Shown here in pieces: positions 56,341 to 64,000 of a stretch of DNA of 64,000 bases. Both the position numbers and the translations under genes were made by a program. Each line of letters starts with the position of its first letter. The stretch's first letter is position 1. Origin of the DNA: Siderastrea radians. Lineage: Eukaryota > Cnidaria > Anthozoa > Scleractinia > Rhizangiidae. The stretch spans positions 35,157,834 through 35,221,833 of the forward strand of contig OZ024895.1 of assembly GCA_964017195.1 (NCBI GenBank). The letters run 5' to 3'. The notes under the pieces are model-generated. The model made no database searches. It was not told the DNA's origin and saw only the letters and a program-made list of their open reading frames with translations.

Positions 56341-57526
56341 AGCTATACAAAACAAGAAAAGCCCCAGGGGCATTGGACCCCGCCGTTTTCCCCCCTCCCC
56401 AAGGGTGCAATATATCACGGCCACTCAAGATACGAACCCTAACCTGTGCAGCGAAAGAAGCAACGAGTATTTGTTTGGCCGAGCAAAAACCGGAGGTCTG
56501 GGGCAAGTGACCGCCAAAAAAAATGAACAAGAAAAGCCCCAGGGGCATTGGACCCCGCCGTTTTTCCCCCTCCCATCGGGGTGCAAAATACACTACGGTT
56601 ACTCAAGATATTAGCCCAAGTGGTGTAAATTTATGAAGTTGGTGTTTGCTGCCGTCCGCCCCCCCCCCCCCCCCTCCCCACTACCCACGTCTTCTCTGCA
56701 CCCTTCTCCTTGAGATAACATGAATCCCTAACAGTATGAACACTTTTCCCATCCCTCATTTCTTGGTCATTTACCTGTTCCAACACTCGCGAAAAAAGAA
56801 CGTGATGAAATAGTTTGACCATAGCATGACTCAGTTACGTCACATTTTTTTAAAACGAACTGACATCTCTGCATAGGGGCACGGAAATGAGATTATTGAT
56901 AAAGAAAAATATCCTAAAATCTTAAGGGAACGGTTATTTACCAAAAAAAAGAAACGTACAAGTCTACTTTTAGCCCATGATTCGATGAATGATTTGGCGA
57001 AAGCAAGGGACTTCCCCGAATCGGCTTCTGTGTTTCAGTGATGTACTGTTTACGTGCCAGGTAAGTTAGGCGAATTCATGCCAGCTTCAACGCTCGCTAA
57101 CACCTTCGTCCTTGCTCTCATCGAAGGGAAGTCCACTCCATTGAATTTCTTGTACTTTTCTACACAACTTCCCCTAAAGATTTTGGCGAAGCACAGCAAA
57201 ACTACCAAAAAATTGCTTGCATTTCACTGTTGAATTATTCAACTTGGCGAAGGCAAGGGACTTCCCCGAATCGGCTTCTGTTTCAGTGATGTAATGTTTA
57301 CGTGCCAGGGCAAGTTAGGCGAATTCATGGCAGCTTCAAAGCTCGCTAGCACCTTCGTTCTTGCTTTCACCGAAGGGGTTTTTATGTCTTTAAATCGCCA
57401 GTAATTTTCTACACCAACTTTCATGAAAATTTTGGCTAATAAACGCTACAAACGGTTAGCGAATAAACGCTAAAAACGGTTAAAGACTAAAACGGTTACC
57501 TATAGTGACAATGATCCTTCTCAGTC

Positions 57527-57639
57527 ATGGCACCAAGGCTCTGGAATGACTTGCCCATTATAATCAAACAGTGTTCCACAGTTGACTCTTTTAAATTGAG
57601 ATTAAAAGCTTTTCTTTTTAACAGTGTCTATAGTTAGAT
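57527..57639 (+). mobile_element. 3' terminal fragment of a non-LTR retrotransposon (LINE)
   Basis: The frame MAPRLWNDLPIIIKQCSTVD then SFKLRLKAFLFNSVYS-stop is the conserved end of CR1/RTE-type reverse transcriptase proteins (APRLWNxLP ... FKxxLKxxLF). A short 3' UTR follows. It is embedded in the tandem array; the remainder of the element is absent. Confidence 0.8.
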
Positions 57640-60022
57640 TAGGTAAATAACTTATTGTAAAAAGTATTGAGACTTCCATACGTTGTAAAATGCGTTTTTA
57701 AGCACCTTATTATTATTAAACGAACGAAGATTACCGGCAAGTGTTGTTTTGACTGAGCGGAGGTCTGGGACAAGTGACCACGAAAAAAACAAGAAAAGCC
57801 CCAGGGGCATTGGACCCCGCCGTTCCCCCCCCCCCCTTGGGGTGAAAATGCATTACGGTCACTCAAGATATGTGCCCAAGTGGTATAAAGTTTGGAAGTT
57901 GGTGATTTTTCTAACGTTTGACGTGTGTGCTGCCATCCCCCCCAACGTCTTCTCTGCACCCTTCTCCTTGTGATATCATGGATCCCTTATAGTATGAATA
58001 CCTTTCCCTTCCCTCATTCCTTGGTCATCCACCTGTTCTAGCACTCGCGAAGAAGAACGTGACGAAATTGTTTTGACCATGGCGTGACTTAGTTACGTCA
58101 ATTTTTTAACGAAATGACATCTCAGCGTAATTCTAAATATTAAACAAGGGCACGCAAATTTAAATAGATTTATTGATGAAGAAAAATTATCCTTAAATTG
58201 AAAGGGAACGGTTATCTACTGAAAAATGAAACGTAAAGGTCTGCTTTTAGGCCATGATTCGATAAATGCTTTAGCGAAAGCAAAACAATTCCCCGAATCG
58301 GCTTCTGTCTTTCAATGACGTAATGTTTACGTGTTACGGCAAGTTTAGGTGAATTCATGCCAGCTTCAAAGCTCGCTAGCACCTTCTTCCTTGCTCTCAT
58401 CGAAGAGAAGTCAACTCCATTGAATTCCTTGTACTTTTCTACACAACTTTCCCTTAAGATTTTGGTGAAGCAAAGCAAAACTGCCAAAAAAATGCTTGCA
58501 TTTTACTGTTGAATTATTCAACTTGGCGAAAGCAAGGGACTTCCCCGAATCGCATTTTGTGTTTCAGTGATGTAATGTTTACGTGCCAGGGCAAGTTTGG
58601 CGAATTCATGCCAGCTTCAAAGCTCGCTAGCACCTTCGTTCTTGCTTTCACCGAAGGGGTTTTCATGCCATTAAATCGCCAGTAATTTTCTACACCAACT
58701 TTCATGAAAATTCTGGCGAAATAACGCTAAACGAACCAAGATTACCGGCAAGTATTGTTTTGACCGAGCGGAGGTCTGGGGCAAGTGACCACGACAAAAA
58801 AAGGGCATTACTAGACCCCGTCCTGACGGCGGAGTAATAAGAAACGCCCCAGGGGCATTGGACCCCGCCGTTTTTCCTCCTCCCCTCGCGGTGCAAAATA
58901 CAATGCGGTCACTCAAGATATGAGCCCAAAAGGTGCAAATTTTTTGAAGTTGGTAATTTATCTTACCATTGACGTGTTTGCTGTCATCCCCCCCACGTCT
59001 TTTCTGCACCCTCCCGCTTGTAATAACATGAGTCCCTAATAGTATGAACACCTTTCCCATCCCTCATTCCCTGGTCATCCACCTGTTCTGACACGCGCGA
59101 AGAAGAACTTGACGAAATAGTTTTGACCATAGCGTGACTCAGTTACGGCACGTTTTTTTAAAACGAACTGACAAGGGCACAGAAATGAGATTAATTGATA
59201 AAGAAAAATGATCTTAAAATCTCAAGGGAACGGTTATCTACCGAAAAAGGAAACGTACAAGTCTACTTTTAGGTCGATAAATGATCTGGCGAAAGCAGGG
59301 GACTTTCCAGAATCGGCTTCTGTGTTTCAGTGATGTAATGTTTACGTGCCAGGGCAAGTTAGGCGAATTCATGCCAGCTTCAAAGCTCGCTAGCACCTTG
59401 GTCCTTGCTCTCATCGAAGAGAAGTCAACTCCACTGAATTTCTCGTACTTTTCCACACAACTTTCCCTAAAGATTTTGGCGAAGTAAAGCAAAACTGTCA
59501 AAAAATGCTTGCATTTCACTGTTGAGTTATTCAACTTGGCGAAGGCAAGGGACTTCCCCGAATCGGCTTCTGTGTTTTAGTGACGTAATGTTTACGTGCC
59601 AGGGCAAGTTAGGCGAATTCATGGCAGCTTCAAAGCTCGCTAGCACCTTCGTTCTTCCTTTAATCGAAGGGGTTTTTATGCCATTAAATCGCCAGTAATT
59701 TTCTACACCAACGTTCATGAAAATTCTGGCAAATAAACGCTAAACGAACGAAGATAACCGGCAAGTATTGTTTCTACCGAGCGGAGGTCTGGGGCAAGTG
59801 ACCACAAAAAAACCGGGTATTACTAGACCCCGTCCTGACGGCGGGGTAACAAGAAAAGCTCCAGGGGCATTAACCCCACCGTTGTTCTCTCTCCCCTCGT
59901 TTCTTCGATGGCAGGAACTTCCACTTTCAAGGCATCATGAAACGCCACGCCGATTGCATCATCAAACGCAATTGAGAGGCTGCCCGCTCATCGGTCAGCG
60001 GATGGATACCTGTTCCCAGCTT

Positions 60023-60095
60023 GGCCTCGTAGCTCAGTTGGTAGAGCGACAGTGATCTAATCCGTAGGTCTTGGGTTCAAATCCCGCCGGGGTCA
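60023..60095 (+). tRNA. tRNA-like sequence (degenerate tRNA or SINE head)
   Basis: The 73-nt cloverleaf has a fully paired acceptor (GGCCTCG / CGGGGTC, with G-U pairs), an intact D stem (GCTC/GAGC), A box TAGCTCAGTTGG and B box GGTTCAAATCC. The anticodon stem pairs at only three of five positions. The base before the TCT anticodon is A instead of U, and the T stem has one mismatch. It is probably a tRNA-derived SINE head or tRNA pseudogene (Arg-TCT-like) rather than a working gene. Confidence 0.5.
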
Positions 60096-61080
60096 AAGAT
60101 TTTTCTTTGATCCTGGTTCTCATTTCTCATTTCTTTTTTAAAGGTCTGTGGTCGGGGGAAATTATGGAGGGCAGTATTGCCTACTTCTTGGCACTCATAC
60201 GTACACTTTACATCATAACTACTATTATAGCGATCGCCATTTCGTGCCAGCTTTCAAAGTTCGCTGGCACATTCGTCCTTGCTCTCGTCGAAGAGAAATT
60301 AACCACATAAACGTCTGTAAGACGTATTTGTTTGCCTGAGTGAAAACCGGAGTTCTGGGGCAAGTGAGCACCAAAAAAAAAACCGGGTATTACTAGACCC
60401 GTCCTGACGGCGGGGTAAAAAAAAAAAACGGGTATTACTAGGCCCCGTCCTCACGGCGGGGTAAAAAACAAGAAAAGCCCAAGGGGCATTGGACCCCACC
60501 GTTTTTCCCCTCCCCTCAGGATGAAAAATACATTACGGTCACTCAAGATAAGAGCCCAAGTGATGTAAACTTTTGAAGTTGGTAATTTCTCGTAGGTTTG
60601 ACGTGTTTGCTGTCATCCCCTCCCCCCCCGCTACGTCTTCTCTGCACCTTTCTCCTTGTGATATCATGAATCCCTAATAGTATGAAAACCTTTCTCATCC
60701 CTCATTTCTTGGTCACCGACCAGTTCTAGCCTTTGCGAAGAAGAACGTGACAAACAAGAAAAGCCCCAGGGGCACTGGACCCCGCCGTTTTTCCCCCTCC
60801 CCTTGGGGTGCAAAATACATTGCGGCCACTCAAGATATGTGCCCAACTGGTGTAAAGTTTTGAATTTAGTGATTTTCCTTACCTTTGAAGCGTTTCCTGC
60901 AACCCCCCCCCCCAATTTCTTCTCTGCACCCTTCTCCTTGTGATATCATGAATCCTTTATAGTATGAACACCTTTCCCTTCCCTCATTCCTTGGTCATCC
61001 ACCTGTCCTAGCACTCGCGAAGAAGAACGTGACGAGATGGTTTTGACCATGGCGTGACTCAGTTACGTCACAAAGCGCGA

Positions 61081-61945
61081 ACCATTCAATAAAAACAATC
61101 CTTTTGCACTCCCATTATTAACCCAATACCTCTGCTAAGTTTTAGTGGAATCGGCTTTCAAACGTCCAAGATATAAAGTTTTTGAAAGTAACACCCCTTC
61201 CAATATTTCGCCTTATCTAGATACATTTATGGCCATGTATCCCCTACGACCTTCATAGTGCAAATTATTCCGTTCGTGTCTCCTGCTTTATCAACTTGAA
61301 ACAATCCTTTTTACTTGTGGCTGCGATAGTAACCAAGAAATTGTGTGAACACATCGCTGCATTCCTGAGGTTATTTATGTATCTCAAATAACAATCGCCA
61401 ATGGACAGTAACCGCAAAAGGTGAATTGAATGTTCCAACACACAATTTCCAGTCACATTAGCTAAATCAAACATTGCACCACACAATATCTCTGATTATG
61501 TGATCGAAACTGGAAAACATCTATTCTTATCGACTGTGAATGCTTCACCATCAACAAAACTATAATCACGATATGCTCCTGACAAAAATATCCTAAAAAC
61601 ATATCGCTGTTCGCTGTGATCTAACGCTATTTCTCTTTAATTTTACTGCAATATATTGAATGCTATTGAGCGGGAAATCACTGATAAGCGACACAAGTAA
61701 ACACTCTAATCAGGGGGAACCCCATTGCCTTAGTTATCTGATACATCAGCGCCTAAAAATAACAAAAAAACATCTCCGACAAGGCCCGAAAACACAGCGA
61801 AGTTGCTTTCTTGGAAAAACTGAACATCACACGAACAACACCGAAACTACAGGACCGCTCACGGAAATAACCACAGGAATGCACTGGCGTGGGCACATAT
61901 TCTCTTGGTTCCTATCGCTACCAAAAGATAAAAAAAGTCACTCAC
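61081..61945. other. Intergenic, homologous in part to 52.6-52.97 kb
   Basis: Phrases such as CATCGCTGCATTC, CAATCGCCAATGGACA, ATCTCTGATT and ACTATAATCACG also occur before module B exon 3. The duplication unit therefore extends at least ~450 bp beyond the exons. No coding feature. Confidence 0.55.
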
Positions 61946-62096
61946 CTCCTGTGTTTAGAGCAGCTCCGTACAGCTCTACCCTCAGATAGGGACTGTAATA
62001 CCAGTCTACAGGGCAAATCTTCACATAACGAGCGATAACTTTTTGTTTAAGATCCTTTTTCTTCACACTGCTGTTATCTGTGTTGCCCTCAATAAT
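61946..62096 (-). CDS. Discoidin module C, exon 3
   Basis: Acceptor TTTTCTAG, donor ACAGGAG|GTGAGT. Encodes IIEGNTDNSSVKKKDLKQKV, IARYVKICPVDWYYSPYLRV and ELYGAALNTG. Intact. It ends in phase 1, compatible with exon 1 of module B (G|GA gives Gly). Confidence 0.85.
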
Positions 62097-62718
62097 CTAG
62101 AAAACATGAGTTGGATAGTTTGGTACGTTTATGAAATGCTACGACACGGAAGCTTGTGTGAGTAAATTCTGTGTTGACTAATGAACAATTAGATTACTTT
62201 AAAAAACAGTTATGCACAAGTCCATGCCAACAGTGACCGCCGCCATCGTTACAGCACTATAAACGCAAGGTCAGGCCAGATTGCGCGTAGACAAGTTGCA
62301 TTAAACGGAACACATGCATGTGAGCAACGCATGTGAGCCCACGTCGGAGTCAACAGAAAGGACAATAAGAAGGAAGACTTACAAATGCGACTACTCGAGG
62401 ACAAAATTTTTTGCTTGTACTTTTTCACTCGTATCGAGCGACGTAGGATCAAGTGAAATCAAACTAGTGCATAGAAACGTGGGGTATCATAATTTTCCGC
62501 AAAACACTGTTTTTATTGAAATGGTTCAGATTGCTTCCGACATGAGTCTTTTGGTACCCCGGAAGCTTTTGCCCAATTAGCCGCTTTGGGTACAAAGATC
62601 TCAGGGCTGTATGCGTGCTGCAATTTGACTATGCGCAAAATTGTGCTTCATGTTATGATTTGTGTCCGGGCCTCAAGAATGGTCAAACCGTAGTATCCCC
62701 CACATCACGTTAGCTTAC

Positions 62719-62862
62719 GTTGTTTCCATTTTCTTCATATACTGCCCAGGTAACCCCATCTGAGGAGTGCTGAAGTTTATAGCACTTCACATAGTCTCCG
62801 TTGCCTCCAGGGTTACCCTGAGTTGCAACAGCACTCAGCAAGTGGAGACCTCCTAAGTCAAC
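62719..62862 (-). CDS. Discoidin module C, exon 2
   Basis: Acceptor TTGCGGCAG|GTTGAC, donor AACAAC|GTAAGC. Encodes VDLGGLHLLSAVATQGNPGG, NGDYVKCYKLQHSSDGVTWA and VYEENGNN. Intact. Exon 1 of this module is not found between 62863 and 64000. Confidence 0.9.
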
Positions 62863-64000
62863 CTGCCGCAAGAAAAATCAAACAAAGCAGTTGTAAATAT
62901 CAGAGAAAAACACATTTGACTACAAAGATCAGGATAACTTAGTCACAGAAAAGCTTCGGCAACTCTTAGTCTGCTTTCTATAATTATACTTCCCGAGTGC
63001 TCTCTTAGATTTTAGCGTGTATTCATAGCTCGACAAATTAATTGTAAACTAAGCATGGACCCGAACCTCAATTTCCCGCCTCACCGACATCATTTGCGCA
63101 ACCCATAGCCTGTTTGAAAGCGGGCTTTCATGTAGCACTATTGACTGTGCAGTAATCGCCTCTTCCAAGTTAAAGTTGGTAAATAAAACCAAAGGTGACA
63201 CTATTAATTCATAGCCGGAAGTCTACTGCCTTTAAGACACGCTTTTTGCAACGCTGTACCAGGTGTTTCTTACTTTTTAGTCTGTTAATAAAGTCTCCTG
63301 TAACGTGAGTTCATATGAAGTCTTCTGCAGACTCTTAGATAGATGGTGTTCTCAGCACCATCTTTAAGCCTGGTGGTGTTTGTCGTTCAATGGTTTTGGC
63401 CTGAAATTGTGTGTATATAGGTACAAGCCATAGGTCGAATACTAACGGGCCTGAGACAATCCAAACTACAAATGCCCCAAGGCTTCTATTAGATTTCCTC
63501 GTCAATAAACGATTGCGAATAGTACTATCAGGCGCCTACCAGTGTTAATCAGTTAGTATTGTTTCTGTTGCAAACAAAGGCAAATAGACCAATTGAATTC
63601 AATTTCAGTCAAGCACTCATCTGAATGCCCTTATAGTATTGCTTTGTAAGCGCACCACCTAATGGGTGCATCTCTTCAACAAGAGCTCTACAGGATGAGA
63701 TCTACAGTTTGCTCTGAGGTTACTCCGGACCTTTGCGGGTGTCCTCTCGAGTCTTCCCGGAAAAAATTTCGTATGCGCGCCATTTTAAAGGAAAACACGG
63801 CAAACTATATAACGTTGGAAAGGTTAATAAATGTAGATTTCGAAAAAAAATAATTGCCGTTTTTTTAAATTCCGCAAACGAAAATTGCAAAAATGACCGC
63901 GAAAATGACCATCCGTTATTGAATCAGATAAATGAATTAATAGGGTAGCAAACTTAGGCAGATTTCTGTGAAATTTGGCCTGAACATTCCTTAGCTGTTG
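62863..64000. other. Upstream of module C exon 2; exon 1 not found
   Basis: Homology to the B and A introns, including a satellite unit near 63225-63380, holds until about 63640 and is then lost, just where exon 1 would be expected. The window end prevents deciding whether it is deleted or displaced. Confidence 0.5.

Larger units (their letters stand above)
56340..61080. repeat. Higher-order tandem array, ~1.0-1.25 kb period
   Basis: Three block types recur in order. Block m (AAGCCCCAGGGGCATTGGAC ... ACTCAAGATATG ... CACTCGCGAAGAAGAACGTG) starts near 56353, 56530, 57785, 58845, 59850 (cut), 60470 and 60753. Block b (GCGAATTCATGCCAGCTTCA with CATCGAAGAGAAGTC) is near 57060, 58350, 59360 and a diverged copy at 60245. 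Block a (TTCAACTTGGCGAAGGCAAG, CACCGAAGGGGTTTT) is near 57240, 58515 and 59530. Each a/b block keeps a similar minus-strand frame (KVLASFEAGMNSPNLPWHVN). Whether it is translated is unknown. Confidence 0.8.

Overview
The window looks like AT-rich nuclear DNA of an animal, most likely an anthozoan cnidarian (a stony coral or relative). I infer this from short exons with GT/AG introns, tRNA-derived SINEs, a Penelope-like retroelement remnant, many foldback/MITE elements with target-site duplications, an expanded-type IFI44-like GTPase gene, and discoidin (F5/8 type C) modules. No bacterial operon, CRISPR or rRNA signal was seen. Only a small fraction is coding. Most lines of a naive six-frame reading are chance frames or mirror images inside palindromes.

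Left part (1-16 kb): a repeat-rich flank precedes a minus-strand IFI44-like P-loop GTPase gene. Its four recognisable exons run from 15.9 kb (coiled coil plus Walker A) through 14.8 kb (DTRG) and 7.9-7.7 kb to 7.3-6.75 kb (C terminus). A roughly 7-kb intron is filled by nested inverted repeats. The exon ending at 14727 is followed by AT where GT is expected, so the gene may be damaged. Region 16-31 kb is a TE graveyard: a TTAA-flanked MITE, a Penelope-like element with RT and GIY-YIG remnants, two minisatellites, a 1.4-kb Mutator-type element with long identical terminal repeats and 10-bp TSDs, and several palindromes, one carrying a G-quadruplex-type (GGGGTC)4 run.

Centre (31.25-44.6 kb): a giant inverted repeat with arms of about 5.8 and 7.4 kb around a 162-bp spacer. 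Each arm carries a divergently oriented, decayed copy of one two-exon gene. It encodes a Cys-rich leader, a Cys/His cluster, a DDE-type (RNase H-like) core, a C2H2 finger and a SAP-like tail. The right copy has lost exactly the DDE core by an in-frame deletion of about 630 bp. The right arm also carries a 2.2-kb insertion with TIRs and a TSD, itself holding a nested MITE. DNA on both sides of the palindrome matches one continuous block at the start of the window, which acts as an empty-site paralogue.

Right part (45-64 kb): a minus-strand series of three discoidin modules (A, B, C), each split over up to three exons with phase-1 outer boundaries. They could be joined in one transcript or be three tandem paralogues. 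Module A carries a frameshift, and module C lacks its first exon within the window. Between B and C lies a higher-order tandem array (56.3-61.1 kb) containing a tRNA-like sequence and a LINE 3' fragment. All identifications come from reading the sequence; no database search was possible.
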